This document shows, piece after piece, positions 11,101 through 24,768 of a stretch of DNA of 64,000 bases (position 1 is its first letter; the number at the start of each line of letters is the position of its first letter). This DNA is from Hirundichthys speculiger (lineage: Eukaryota > Chordata > Actinopteri > Beloniformes > Exocoetidae), in the NCBI GenBank assembly GCA_018398805.1, contig JAGFBZ010000853.1:717001-781000 (forward strand), read 5' to 3'. The notes beneath the pieces were generated by a model. The model was given only the letters and a program-made list of their open reading frames with translations. It did no database searches and had not been told where the DNA came from. The position numbers and the translations under genes are program-made.

Positions 11101-14100
11101 TATCAAATGTATTGAGCAGCTTGCACTGCATTTTATTTGTTTAGAGCACAGAGCCACACTTTTTCTTATGGCAATAAGCCTAATATGCAGTGGGCTTGAA
11201 CAAGTTTCCTTCCAACTCTATTAATAGAGCACTTTGAGAAAAATGTCATCAACAGAATTGTAAGACAAAATAAGAATAAGTCTATGCCCTGACTCTGAGA
11301 ATTTATTTTAATTTGTAAGCTGCAGAAGTGCACCGCCTGCACTTAACATTAAACAGTGTATGAAGATTTCTTTTATTTTTTTCCCTTACACACAAAGCTG
11401 ATTTCCTTCAGATTAAATAGACCCTGGTTCACACACTGAGACTGTTGCTTTGCTGACAATTGATGTATTTTCACACTGTTTGTAGTATGCCAGTTATGGT
11501 AAAGAGATCCAACTCTACCCATTGTCATTCTAAGAAAAATTAGAAAGAAAAAGTTGTCTGGAGTGTCTAGGTCAATCATAACAATCAGGACTGAGACTAA
11601 ACAGTCCTGAGCAGCTCCCTTGTTGCTTTTTTTTTTTAATAGAATCATGCTGCAGTGTTCCTTCATTAGATTTTCATTTCACAGCTCAGACTCGTGCTTT
11701 TTTTTCTGTCTTTTTGGGGATAAACATGGCAGACGCTCAGATTAACCAAGGATTAGAAAAGAATCATGCATCTTTTCTAAAAATCTCTGATGAATGTGAC
11801 TTACTGTTTCTCAACATCCTCCACCATGCGGTCAATACCCTCCTTTGTAGGAACATGAGTGCCATGTATCAGGCTATTGGAAGTGGGGTAGAAGTCTTCA
11901 CCACTGTGGAGCACCAGCAAAAGAATTAGAAATACATAACTAAAGATAATCACCATTTTAACATACTTAAACTGACTTTTCTATTCCAGCATTGTGATAT
12001 TAGCCATCCAAATGAAAGAAAATGACATAGCTTTGGGGCACATTGTGATGGTGTATTATTTGCTTTTATACATGAGGCAGCTTTTAAAGGGCAAAAAACC
12101 TCCAGGCAATGAATTTCTTGACCTTGGTATGCATCCCCTCTCCATTTCCGATTTAAAAATCTTTAAATTATTTCTGGATTGTGTAACAACGTCAACACAA
12201 ATTAGGGACTGTATAAGTGAACATATAGAAAATTCTTTATGAACATGTGACTGGTGAATCATGAGGTGATTATATCAGTTGGGTCCTTACAATTCATTTC
12301 ACTTGATTTGAAATTTCACAGTTACACTCTTAAAAAAAGTCCTTAAGGGTCAACTTTCTACAATGGTTTGAAAGATTTGCAAAAATTAAGCAAAGCCTAG
12401 TTAGTATAAATATTGTTAAAATGTTTCAGTAATAATCATGATGTTATGCCCATGCCATATTAAAATAAAAAGGACAAAAAATTAATGTAAAAAAATTAAG
12501 CAATGCCATCTCATTACAATTTGAACTTCCAATCTGGATGATGTGACAAATACAGTAAAAATAGAAAAAAGGACAGGGCAGGACCAGGGTTCGACTTACC
12601 TTTCCTCCCTTAGTTTATCATAACTTTCTAAATCTGGTCTGATTTGCTTGGTGAGCCGCTGGTACTGTCGAAATTGGGCCTCAGCATAACCTTGAGCCCA
12701 TTGTGTTTGTGTGAGAGACAAAGAAAAAAAAAAATTAGTGAAACAAACCACAAACAAGACACGAGGCTCAGCAACACAGTTTGCGGTATGTTAAAGAGGG
12801 CTAAATAGGCACACTCCTCCTCCTGTCCTTTCTCGAAGCCACTCAGGTGATCATTTTCTCCCAGAGGTTTTAATTCACGGAAGGTTATGATGCAGCAGAT
12901 GGCAGCCATATTCAGGAGGTACAGCAATTTTCCCCCCAGCAGATTGAATTTGGAGCCATTTGAAGTAACTGGCATTCATGCTCTAACATGCTGCCAGCAT
13001 TGCTCAATAGTCTACTACTCTTTTGATTGATGCATTTAAAACTTTACAATTATCATTTTATCTGTGTAATAAAAACTGTTAAGGAACTTCTCACACCACC
13101 AGATACTGCAGCACAATGAAACAAAATGGTAGAATAGAAACTGAGTGGGGTACTTTCCTCAGCATTAGCTGTATTAGATTACTATTTACTAAATGAATAG
13201 GCTGAGGTTATGTGGCGTGACAGGAGGGTTACCCATGCCTAAAATAAAACTCTTTGATCCATCTGCTGTTTGCTTCAGTGTTGCTTCCCGATTTGGCTAT
13301 AAACACAAAGAATTCCAAATGATAGAATGATTAATTCATGACTATTCCAGTGTGTTACACAATGTTCCATAACTTTGTTAGATGTGAAACATCTTTAACT
13401 GGCAAAGAAATGTCCGGTCAGATTACATCTCTATCAATTGGAGCTTGAATACTGTCTGTAGCCTACATCAGACTAAAGTGACTCACAGTGAATTCATTGT
13501 TAAATTAAATATATGGCTGGTAATTTGTCTAATCAAAAATGGTATCCTTCTGGTTCCCCCAAATGATAAATCAGTAGCAAAAATTGTGTGCAAGTGGGTA
13601 TGTGTGGCTTAACCAGTTATGTCTGGTTGTCTTTACGACTTAAGTCACACATATCAGTAGCAAACCGGGACAAACAGCAGCAAACGGTAGCAAATGTTTA
13701 ATGATGTTTCTGTTTAAATAAGGACTCAAAGGGTCTCATTCATAAAAGCCTTCGTATATCTGTGAGCAGATTTGCACATAAAACTACCTCCTAACTAAAA
13801 ATCTGCTCTGGATTCATGAACGCTGCGTAAAACAAAAAAAGTTCTGTGTTCTTATGAAAAGATGTTTTCAGAAGAACATATGTAAGTTAATGAATTTCAA
13901 ATGACTGCAGATGGGGAGCATGTTCACAAAGCTCATTGATTAGCATAAAAGCCACCTAGATGCCAAAAAGTGCAGACTACCAGGTGATTCATGTGATCTC
14001 AAAACATTCGGCTAAACTTGTAATCAAACAAATCTAGCCCAGGAGTAAGTGCTGGCAAGCACTCTGCTTTTGAAATTCTCCTGGTGAGACCTAAGTTCAT

Positions 14101-17100
14101 AGGAGAAAAAAAAAAACAAAAAACAAAACAAAGCGGACCATGGCTCTTCCTGGACTTAATGCAGATATTTAATGCTGCATCTTCTGTCTGACAAAGCAGA
14201 CTATTCAAGAAGTGAAATAAAAGTTGATTGATACGACTTTGGAAGAAAAAAAAAAAAATCACACATTTCTCTACATCAGCAAAACTCTGCTGCAGACAAC
14301 TTCAACATTTCTATTATCTAAGAAACATTCAACAGGAATCCACCACGGATTCACGACACAGGTCAGCAGATAAAATCCATTTAATCAACCCGCCAATACT
14401 GCCAAGAAACACAATTTAAGCTTAAACATGTGAAATGTCCATCGATTAAGATAAACATGTTATATTTCAAATGTATTATCAATGTTTAAAACATGTGGTT
14501 TAAAAGTATATTGTGAGAATAACAGTCCATATCAGCATTAACGCTGTAAAGTCTGAGACGAACAGCAATATTTATGTGCGGTCCTCATTTACACAAGCAC
14601 TACACATGGTCATGATCAGAAGGAGGTTTTGTTAGTAGCTATGAAGAGGTGGGAACTACGAACACTTTCTTGAATATAAAAACAAGAAACTTCACTCTGC
14701 CCACAGTTTATACGTAAATCCATTCTGCTCACCTTTTATAAATAAGATCCAATGATTCCAAGTATTTTTTACACTTAAAGTGATGATCGTAACATATTCT
14801 ATTACTTTGACGCAAGCACTATGTTAAATGACTGAGACATTACACTCGTATAATGTTAGAAAGAAAAAACACGGTGCAGCAATTTTTCCATCTTAATACT
14901 AAGCGTCACTCAATCTATCACATTCCTCAAAAAGTGCCAAATTTAAGTTCAGTGCTACTCTGCACCTCTACCCATTAACTCATTAAGACCTGATGATGTA
15001 ACATGTGTTTTTATCTTTCAGGCCTGGACTGTGGTTTGCCCATTTAGTTTTTTTTTTTTTTCTTAACTTTGAAGCCTGATATGATGTTCATTTAGCCTCA
15101 GGCGGGACTTGAATTTCAAGTCACATAATAAACAATGATTTTTTTGGGCTGATGGGCTTTATTGCAAAGTAAAAGTTTCTACATTTTTAAAACTTTTTTC
15201 TAACATTTTCTAATCAATTTATTTGTAACCAGAGAAATCAGGTTTTTCAGAATAGAAAGGTTTCAGAAGAGGCAAACAATACTGAGTGCTTTTTAAAGGG
15301 TGTCTGTAGTCTGAATGGATTTATGTGTATGCATCTTAGAAATGCAATATGTTGAGATAAACACAAATGTTCCATAGCCTAAACTTTTATGATCAATTTG
15401 TAACTGAAAAGCACCTCATTCAGACCATATGTTCACATGTTCAGTTTAACTCAGATTAATGGAAGACATGCCCATTCAGTCTATCACTTAGCTGAAAAGT
15501 AACTCGAGTAAGTAACTGACTGGAAACAAGTTTATCTAGGAATTAAACATATGTAGTTTCTTTTATTTGTCTTAAATGAAAAACTATCACAAAATCTCTT
15601 TAAAATTAGTTGTCGGCTAACTTTATAATGTTCCTACTTTTGTCTTTCTGCTTATAATTTGAGAAATAAGAGTAGAGCAATGACACCAGTTTAAAGTTCA
15701 AGCAAGGACTCATTTTTACGAGTGAATTTTGCAAATGCAGTATACTTCCTGACAAGTTGCTCATTTTTGTTTCCTAGTTCCATACTTGTCTCCTATAAAA
15801 CAGTTGAAATCTAAATGTTCAGAGCCACCAACCTGCAAATCCTGTGTCTGGATTCTTCTTCTTTTTCTTCCTCTCCCATCGTTCTGCATCATCAGCAGTG
15901 ATTTCCAGCAGCTTCACTCTGTTATAGTCCTCCCCACGGGCAGCACAATCCTAACAGAAAAGTGTTACGCTTAACACAAAGAACAACATGTACAACACTG
16001 CTCAAAAAATGTAAGGACTATTTACAATCTATCCCATCAGTCAATTTCTTTATCTACCTTGATGCTGTGCAGCATGACATCAACTCAGGTGTATGCAATC
16101 GAATCTTCTTTATATCATCCAAAGAAGAAGATACAAGAAAACAAAGAGGTGGTCTCCCAGAAACTCAAGTCTAAAATTGTGCTTCATATGCTGGTGTTTC
16201 ATGTACGTTTGATTCAGAAATTTATACAATTCATGCATCTAAGGGAACCTGTTGTTCATTTGCTATTTTAGGGTCAACTTGTTAGCCATTAACCCTTTAG
16301 GCACCGGAGTTTTTTCAAGAAAATATACAATTTTAATATCAAGATTTCAAAAGGCTATAACTTGAAAACAGTTTGAGATAAAGATATACTGTCAAGGAGA
16401 AAATTGTTCAGTATGACTCAAAGTCTGTGATGGGAGTGAAATCATTCATATAATTTGCATATTATGACATCACAAGGTGGTGGCCATATTGGAAAATGTT
16501 CAATTTTGATATCAAGGTTTCAAAAGGCTATAACTTTAAAGTGGTTTGAAAAAAAATTCATACTGTAAATGAGAAATATCTTCAGTATTAACCAAAATTT
16601 GAAATGGAAGTAGATTTGTCATCTAATTTGTTTATTGTGACATCACCTGCCCAGTAGTCCTCAACTTCAGATTTTTCCTCAAGCCCCATGCACAATGAAA
16701 GCTTTCATTTCAGAAACAATATCATCATAAAGTCATGAAATCTGGAGTTTGGTTTCAATATTTCCCTTTCAAAGAACTAGTGGCCATATCTGTTTGTTTG
16801 ATTGGTGATGAGGCTCCAGAACTCATCATTTTTAAAAGGGATGAAATCAATGGGCTCAGAATTTGTCAGATTGTCTCTATAATAACCAACAGGCTCATCA
16901 AAATTCAGGCTCCACTTCTGATACTCTTACTCTTCTCTCAAGAACTCAAAGCCACCACCATCATCATCATCATCGCCGTGATTTCCGGTGCGCCATTAGC
17001 GGCGATGTGTTTTTTCCCGTGACTTCTTGCACGTCTGCCAGGACAACCGCGGTTGTTTTCATCCATGCTACATCTTATCTAGACACATACAGTAAATCTT

Positions 17101-20100
17101 TGCTGAAATGAAGTGAAGAGTTAGGTTCCTCGGCTAGGCTGTTTTGTTTGAATTGGCATTATTTTTGAATTAGATGAAATGAAGAACCATGAATTGGAAA
17201 TATATGTAATTTGACTGAATTGGATTCAACACAACTGTACCGTACTGAATGTTCACTTTCTGTGTAAAGTGCTTTGTGATAACATTTGCTGTAAATTGGT
17301 GCTATTCATATAAATAAAGTGAAAGTGAAGCAAAGTTATTATCGTTAACGAAAACGAACGAAATAACAAAAACTACAATCGAAAAAACATTTTAATTACC
17401 AGAAATAAAAGAAAAATTAGAGTTAAAAAAAAAAAAAAAGATAACTGAAACTGTATTATGTGTTTATAAAATGAACTAAAAATAACTATAATTCTATCAA
17501 GAACGTCCTTCGTTTTCGTATTTGTAAATTTTTTTTCCCACATAAAATGACATCTTGGGATTTACATGAAATCTATTAACTTTGCCACGCCGTACAACAA
17601 CAACAACCGCAAAAAAAACAAACAAAAAAACCTAGTGATCAGAAGTGATGGCTGCAGCAAAAGTTGGGAGAAAGCGGCACAGTCCTATTTGGGATTTCTT
17701 TGACTATGACTGTGTTAACGATAAAAGTGCCTTGTTGTAGAAGCAGGTGATATAATGTGTGGAATACTTCTCAAGGGGAAAAACCCCACGAACCTGAAAG
17801 TCCATTTGAAAAGCTCGCACAAGAAGGCTAACCAAGACTACCTGGATAAGCTAGCCTCGCTGCCCTCTTCCCTGGAAAGAGAAGCTCCAGCTACAGCTGC
17901 AGGCCAGTCAGCGTTGGGAAGGACCGCGAGAAAACAGCAACCACAATGGACTGTTTCCACAGGCGACCAAATAGCTGCTGGTCAGTAAATACGCAGGAAC
18001 ACCACAAGTGGGAAGACGCATTGATAAATATGTTTATTGAGACTGGAATGTAAACACGACTATGTGATTCGATAGCCTTCAAAAAGTTCAGTGCTTCACT
18101 TAAACCAATTTGATTTACAAAATAAAACTAAAACTAACACTGAAACAAAAAAATGAAAACTAAACTAAAACTAAGCATTTCCAAAAAATAAAAAAAAAGA
18201 AAGAATAAAAACTAGCAAAACTGCTCTAAAAACTAATTAAAACTAACTGAATTTGAAAAACTAAATTAAAAACTAAAACTAATGGAAAATCTGAAACTAT
18301 TATAACCCTGAATTGAAGTATGAGAATGTAAAGGAAAGGTGATGAATATGGGAGGAGAAATTTGAGGCTTTAACCTAAATAACTATTTATGATTAAAAAT
18401 AGTCTTTATTTAACAAGATTTTTTAAATAATGGCCACAAAAACAGAATGAAAGACCAAAATACCTTTTTCTTCTCATTTTCAGCAAGCTCCCACTCCAGT
18501 CTGGCTTTTTTAGCCTCCCAGTTGGCAGGAAGTTTCAGTCTCTTGTCCTCCTCCACAACCTCCTGGTGATTCAGTTTACGAGCTTCATTCTGCAGTAAAA
18601 GTTAACACAAATAACAAAAACATAGACATTTGGATCTGTCACCAGTGAGCTGGTCCACTGTGTAGTGTCTGCATTTTTCTTGACAAATAGTAATTTACTG
18701 TATAAGATGAGAATAGCTCAAAGATTTCTATTTCCTGTAAATCACTAATATTTTTTTTTGTATAACCAATGTGATTGAGAACTACTTGACATCTGTGTTG
18801 CATGGAGCTGACCAACTCCTGATTTTAGGTACTCCAGTCCAGGACGACAGGACTACCTTCCACAACTCCTCTGCATTTCTTGGTTTTGCCTCAGAATCAG
18901 CTTTTGATGTCACCCACAAGTTTTCTATTGGAATAAGGTCCAGGGATTGGGCTGGTCACTTGTTAATCTTGCTGGGCTGTAATGAAGATGATGCTCGTTT
19001 ACTGGTGCGTTTGGGGTTGTTGTCTTGTTAAAACAACCCATTTCAAGGGCATTTTCTCTTCAGCATTAGACAACATGTGCCTCTTCAAGTATTTGTATGT
19101 ATTCAAACTGATCCATGATCTTGAATATGCAATAAATAGGAATGACACCATAGTTTGGGAATCCCCAGATCATGATGCTTGTGCCAGCATGCTTTACTGT
19201 CTTTACAGTGTACTGTGGCTTGAATTCAGTGTTTGGGCATCATCAGACAAACCATCTGTGGCCCCTAGACCCAAAAATAACAATCTTCCTTTCATCCATC
19301 CACAAAATGTTGCGCTGTTTCTCTTTATGCCAGTCAAGGTGTTCTGTGACAAACTGTAACCTCCTCGGCACGTTTTTTATTATTCAACAATGGGACTTTG
19401 CAGGGGTTAGGATAGCTTGGCTTCACATAGGTGTCTTCTGGTTGTTACAGTACTCAAAAGGTAGCTTTAGATCTTCTTCCATTTGTTTATGGTTTTGGTT
19501 TCCATTTATAAACATTTGAGATAATTTCAGCTGAGCAGCCTCTCATTTTCAGCACTTCTTTACATGTTTTCCTCTCTCCAATCACTTCTTAATCAGAGTA
19601 CAGTGTTCTTCTGAACAATGTCTGGAAAGAACCATTTTACTCAGATTTTCAGAGAAACACACCATAACCAGAATGTATATTTGCTGCCTTCCTCCCTAAA
19701 TGAGGGTCATCTGTTTTACACCTGCTTTTTCACAGAAGGAATGACTTCACTAACTGAATTCCACACTTCTTTTTTTTTTTTTTAAGTCTAATATTTCTCT
19801 TTCATCACATGTAAATTAATAACAAATGTGATACATTCTTCTTCAAATTTTGATGTGGGAAAAATTGTGCAGTGCTCCCAGTGAATTTGCGTGTTTGGAA
19901 ATAAAAGCTATTTTGAGCACAACTTGTGTATAATATGAGCTGTGTCGAAGTCTAGCCTACCATCATCAAGAATACACTTTAAATAATACTCCAAAGCATG
20001 CAACTATGTCTCTCTTGACTGAATCGTTCGTGTATTTTATTTAACCTGATAAAAGAAAAACAACTGACCCGTTTAAAATGTAACTCTCTGAATTTGCGAA

Positions 20101-20480
20101 GTCTGGCTTCTCTCTTCTGGGAGACCAACGTCTCACACGATTCCTCTTCAGTTGTTGTGACATGCTCCTGCAGGTGAAAACACTTATCAGGTTCTACGGA
20201 AAGTGCGGTATAAAATACAGTTCATTATGAAGTACTTTATACTTCTTTCAAGCCTGAAACACCTGAGAGATGAAACGTTAGTTAGCACACATGCTAATGG
20301 CGATTAGCTCGGCACAACTAGACGATATTAAATAATAGCTGGAAGCGAGACACAATCTCTCTGGCGGAACATCTTTCTCAAAAGAATAGAACAATACAAC
20401 CTATCTTATATTTATCCCCCCCACACACACAGAGACAATGTCCCATAAAAAATAAAACTAACCTCACTACAAGACGCCAT
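8174..20480 (-). CDS. syf2: Pre-mRNA-splicing factor Syf2, seven exons, with a 1-bp frameshift in the last exon
   Basis: Nuclear protein of the Prp19/NineTeen complex region of the spliceosome (family knowledge). Exons on the minus strand: 20463-20480, 20069-20167, 18464-18589, 15833-15950, 12600-12690, 11805-11903 and 8174-8340. All have GT/AG borders and exons 1-6 are in phase. The reading opens MASCSE, then [91 protein letters not shown], and ends [38 protein letters not shown] and TAV. Without the extra base the protein is 238 residues (human 243). The extra base lies at 8239-8242, between NKKA and ERFYGK. Read literally, the frame runs to a stop at 8157 and replaces the last part of the conserved tail. 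Either a sequencing/assembly error or a real allele. Several introns carry transposon remnants. Confidence 0.93.
8341..11804 (-). other. syf2 intron 6
   Basis: 3.5-kb intron. Apart from the interspersed repeat at 10020-10560 and T-runs near 9570, I see no coding sequence or recognised element. Confidence 0.6.
10020..10560. repeat. Interspersed repeat, copy 1 (in syf2 intron 6)
   Basis: Shares a series of words in the same order and orientation with 27780-28110: TATACTTGTCC, GCAGTGCTGAGCT, TTTACTTCCT, GAAAATGAAGAAGTAGTAGT versus GAAAATGATGAAGTAATAGT, and AGTGGGCCA followed by CATTTGTTG. Consistent with two diverged copies of one non-autonomous element. No intact open frame and no ends defined. 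Confidence 0.55.
13731..14750. mobile_element. Candidate non-autonomous element with imperfect terminal inverted repeats (syf2 intron 4)
   Basis: The left end GGGTCTCATTCATAAAAG matches the reverse complement of the right end (GGATCTTATTTATAAAAG) at 15 of 18 positions. The similarity fades inward. About 1 kb with no transposase-like frame. Superfamily not determined. Confidence 0.45.
16321..16660. repeat. Diverged tandem duplication, period about 174 bp (syf2 intron 3)
   Basis: Unit 1 (about 16328-16493) and unit 2 (about 16502-16655) share TTTCAAAAGGCTATAACTT, followed by AGTTTGA/TGGTTTGA and ATACTGT, then a GACATCAC segment near the end. Each starts with CAATTTT. The sequence just left, TTAACCCTTTAGGCACCGG, resembles a DNA-transposon end, but I found no partner end. 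Confidence 0.6.
17331..18310. mobile_element. hAT-like DNA transposon remnant (syf2 intron 3)
   Basis: Left end CAAAGTTATTATCGTT pairs with right end CAGGGTTATAATAGTT read from the other strand. Flanking octamers AAGTGAAG (17323-17330) and AATTGAAG (18311-18318) match at 6 of 8, fitting a decayed hAT target duplication. The subterminal region is rich in AACTAAAACTAA repeats. It contains the transposase start described at 17648-17988. Confidence 0.7.
17648..17988 (+). pseudogene. hAT transposase N-terminal BED zinc finger, broken
   Basis: Starts with a basic segment and WDFF (typical of BED-finger transposase N-termini), meets a stop after about 30 codons, and resumes in another frame with [21 protein letters not shown], resembling the C..C..H..H core of a BED zinc finger. 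No catalytic domain follows, so the copy cannot be autonomous. Confidence 0.6.
18763..19890 (-). pseudogene. Tc1-like transposase remnant (syf2 intron 2)
   Basis: The minus strand at about 18880-19045 reads, across stops, as [11 protein letters not shown] then [14 protein letters not shown], the second and third catalytic blocks of Tc1-type DDE transposases. Upstream minus-strand sequence (to about 19600) keeps traces of the N-terminal half. Frames are broken many times. Ends not defined; coordinates approximate. Confidence 0.7.
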
Positions 20481-20507
20481 TATTATTTTGCTAAAGCAAG
20501 GAAGAAG

Positions 20508-20516
20508 ACCGGAAGT
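20508..20516 (+). promoter_or_regulatory. ETS-type motif in the syf2 promoter
   Basis: ACCGGAAGT lies 28 bp upstream of the syf2 ATG; a second ACCGGATAT follows at about 20528. GGAA motifs of this kind are common at housekeeping promoters without a TATA box. Function is inferred from position. Confidence 0.4.
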
Positions 20517-20630
20517 TTAGTATTGATACCGGATATCACGGAAAAAAATACGTAGAATAAAATAAAATAAAAATATTTTAATGTTTACTTTGTACGTCTG
20601 TAAAATCTATTTATATGTATATACATTATA

Positions 20631-20692
20631 CACACACGCACACACGCACACGCGCGCGCGCGCGCGCACACACACATATATATATATTTTTT
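20631..20692. repeat. (CA)n/(CG)n/(TA)n compound microsatellite
   Basis: CACACGCACACG followed by an alternating CG run, then CA and TA alternation and a T-run. Alternating purine-pyrimidine sequence, potentially Z-forming. Confidence 0.9.
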
Positions 20693-21061
20693 TTTTTCTT
20701 TGTTTGCTGTATTCAGTGACCTTTTGCATTAGATAAAGAGAAACCAAAGACTGTTACGAATGTCATAGTTTTATCAGATAATATTCTTAGTTATTCTCTC
20801 AATTTCCTATTTCAAATAACATCAAAATTTCAGACCTTGACCTTTATTTTTGTTCAACATTCAGCTCAAAGCTTTGATATAGTGGTTGTTTACTTCAATG
20901 ACGAAGGTACTTTAAAAACAGCTACTGTCAAGTATATATAAAAAAAAAATCTATAAATCAGCATGAAGGAGCACTAAGTTATTGAATATAAAATAGTCAA
21001 ACCTGTTGTACCAGCATCATGAGAAACTCATAATTACTTGATTTTACTTTATTTACATATA

Positions 21062-21185
<124 letters not shown>

Positions 21186-23118
21186 CACTGTATCTTTCTT
21201 CTTTTTTAAGTTTAAAATCACAGAATAATCCTGCTTGACTTTATTGGAGACTCGCATGATACAAACAGAAACTCAAGTAATTATGAATATGGGTCGCGGT
21301 TATAAAATGAAATGCATGAAAGGTCAAGCATAAAGTCATCAGTGTAACACACAGAGAGTGTGTTTAGACTTTCCTAAACATGGCTGTTATGGTCATTTTT
21401 GCTGCAAGAAATGGCATCTCACTTGCATTACCATTACATTTTAATTTTACTCAAAAACACTCAAGTATCAATCAAGGCCTTTGAAAACAGGACCTCCAAA
21501 TATGATATTGTGATCTGATCAGAAGAGGAAAGTAACACTATCAGGAGTCATCTGAGCATGTTTGACTTGCCAAAATGGATGTGCTCCCTGTTTGATTGCA
21601 TTATACTAATAGAGCTCCTTTAGAGGATGTAATTAAGTGGAGTTTACAGTCTTAGATTAAAGCATCCTCTTGATCACAGGAAATGTTAATGGAGTGATGC
21701 ATTTTCACTGGAAACCAGATGGGAGCACATCGCAACAGAGCAAAACATCACTGGCTGCAGTAATGGGCAGCCAGTGATGTTTTACCATCCAAAGAGGAAA
21801 ACATCTTCAGAATAAATGACTTTCAAATAATTAAGAGAAAAAGTGAGCGATGTAAGAAGAGAATGAGATAAACATAATTTCATGTGCATTTCATTCACTT
21901 TAGTGATGGCAATGAGTACAACAGTTTTAAATGGAGGTTATGACTTTAAATCTTCAGACATAAATCCAAGAACAAACATTTGAGTTAACAATATGCATTT
22001 TGGGTGAGTTATTTTTCCTTGGTAGCAGTAAATCTATGTTAATGTCACCCATGCATTTTTCATTGTCCTCAAGTATTTCCATCTGTTAACTCCCCTCTTC
22101 TTCACTTTCTCAGAAGTTGTAACAGGTTGTGCTCTTTGTTGACTGTGAACAGAAAGAAATGAAAGAGAAAGGAGCCAGAAAGGTTGCATGGTGGTGGCAA
22201 GAACGCATCACGTTCAGGGATACAAGATTTTGTTTTTAGTTGAGTTTGTTTTAGTTCAGTTCATAGATATCAAATTAACATCCATTCTAACTATTTCATT
22301 CATTTAAAATCTCCCATTTGGGTTCTTGATAAATTATCAATATGCACAATATATTCCTTCACTTGTTTTTGTTAGGTCATACTTATCAACAGTTCATAAA
22401 TGATCAAGCAGCTGTGTTATTCATCATGTGTTTTCTTTACTGTCTCCCATGGGAGAAATTACATCTGACTTGAGGCATTAATAACAACACAAATGCATAA
22501 TGAAACAAACTGGAGAAACACATGAAATGGAACATATTAGTCACAGTCAGTCACAGCCATACAGACTGAAATCCTACAGAAATACAAGAAAGCAGCTCTT
22601 TAAAGGTCTGAATCATACCTGAGAAGTTAAAAAGTAACAGCTCTTCTGGTATTACATCCTGACCAGCACCTGCAGTTATCGTCTCACTTCTGCTGTTCTG
22701 ACTGTCAGGCAGGAATGAGTTTAATTGACAGGGGGACAAAGTATGTTTAAAATGGTTAAAATTGGACATAGCAACCCTGTAACTCCTTTCTAAACGAAGT
22801 GACGGTGAAGTTGCAGTTGGTCCTGTAATCTTTAGTATTGATTTAACAAAATTTAGTACTTTTTTTCTACATTTGAGTAGGAGTTTTGAATGAACCAATT
22901 GTTATCTAGTCTAGCAGTTACATCTTGTTTGTTTTCGAATAAACAAATAAGTAACTGTGTGTGTCCCTTATTTTGTCTGTTATTCAAAGAGACACATTAT
23001 GACCTTTTCTCCTGAGGTAATAATGAAAAGTCCGTGACATGCTTTGGGCAAAAAAGAGATGAAATATAAAAGCACCCCTTTTAAAAAACCATGTCTTCAC
23101 ACCTTTATTTATGGCATG

Positions 23119-23119
23119 T

Positions 23120-23152
<33 letters not shown>

Positions 23153-23161
23153 GGGGGGGGG
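23119..23161. repeat. Poly-G tract
   Basis: More than 40 G residues with a single A. Such long runs are hard to sequence, so the length may not be exact. Confidence 0.95.
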
Positions 23162-23375
23162 TACTGTAGATAAATAAGGGGAGGCTGGATTAAAGTCTGA
23201 ATGGTCCTGAAGTCTGGAATTGTGATGTCACAGTACCCTGCAAACCTGAAGGGCTCAGTTAATGGCATATTTTTTAGACTTGGGCTTCAAAACAAAAGAC
23301 AGGGTTGTGCTACTTTAGTTTTTATGTTGGTAGTTACTTCACACACAAAATATACTTATAAAATAATACAATTTC

Positions 23376-23465
<90 letters not shown>

Positions 23466-23485
23466 ATATATATATATAATATGCA
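23376..23485. repeat. (TA)n microsatellite
   Basis: Long TA alternation with one TAATAATA interruption near 23461. Confidence 0.95.
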
Positions 23486-24768
23486 TATTATATATACATT
23501 TTTAATATGTCCCCTTTAACGTACAGTAGCATTTATATTATATAAATAACTTAATGTGGCTTCAAAAAGATTAAAGAGTGTTGGTGGTTACAATGAGAGT
23601 CAAGGGAATGCAATACTTGAGAAATAAACAAACACAGAAAGTCTAACATCTTTTTAAAGTTTAAAACAAATACACATTACATTATTTCTCCAGTTAGTTA
23701 GAAAAAAATGCATATTTGTTAATTTTATTCGCTTGCAACAGCTTTATTAGCTAAAAGAGTCAAAGTTTTCCTTTTTGGAAAACCAGACAGAATGTGTGAC
23801 AGACAGTATGAGGATCTCACTGATGTTGTCATTACCATTTAAAGAAACTGAACTTTAGAGCAGTATGACATGGATTTCACATGTGTTTGAGGCCACCCAA
23901 AAATGCTGAACAGTCACCTTATAATATTAACTTTTCCAGTCAAGCAAATCAGGCCTGAAATGGAGTAACTTTATATGTGCAAATAAATTGCACTTTGGGG
24001 GCATATTTATAAATCTGAAGCAGACCTCATACTGCTTTATAACAGCCTCTCATTAATCAAATATTACGTGATTTTAGTTGAGTTTGCTATATCCTGTGAA
24101 TGAGATACTATGTTTTCGTACACAGGCACGAGTTTGACTGGCGCTGTTATCTTGCTCTTAATAAAAGTTCCTCTAGATAGCGCACAGGGGGCAGGGTTTC
24201 TTGCTGAGCAGGCAGCTGCTTCACATCTGGAACTTAATATAAAAATCATGGCCAATAAAATCATTCCATTTCCTTAATTACTATTCCTGTCATTTCCGCA
24301 GTAAATGAAAAGTTATTAATTCTGTGCCAACACAAACATGCTTCCCCAATACGAGGAACGGCTCCTGTAGCGTCGCCACCCTGACTACAGGCTGCTGTCA
24401 CTGGACTTGAACCACAAGCTCCTTCCCCGCTCTTTCAGTGTGTATTTGCGTGGCCATGAACAGTGAACAGAAGCAGGATGCAGCAGACATGAGTGGAACA
24501 CACAAGATGGCACCTGGCCTTCAATCTTGTTCCAAATATCCCAACTGGTCCCAGATTTATCCTGTTTCACCCTACTACCCTCACCCCCTTCCTCGCTCCT
24601 GTTCTTGCTCTTCTGCTTCTCAGTGTGTTCGACACATGCATCAACACCCAACACCCCGTTTATAATGGACTTCCTTTCACTGATGTTCTTCCCATGCCTG
24701 TTATGGCAGTGGCCTTGTTAAAGCAACTTTCAGAGTGATGATAAGATGTTTAGAGAGTATTTGTTAAT

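Noticed and set aside
11714..11929. Plus-strand 71-codon frame
   Set aside because: Antisense shadow of syf2 exon 6, which lies at 11805-11903 on the minus strand.
16950..17030. CAT-repeat frame giving poly-His
   Set aside because: Simple (CAT)n repeat; no gene context.
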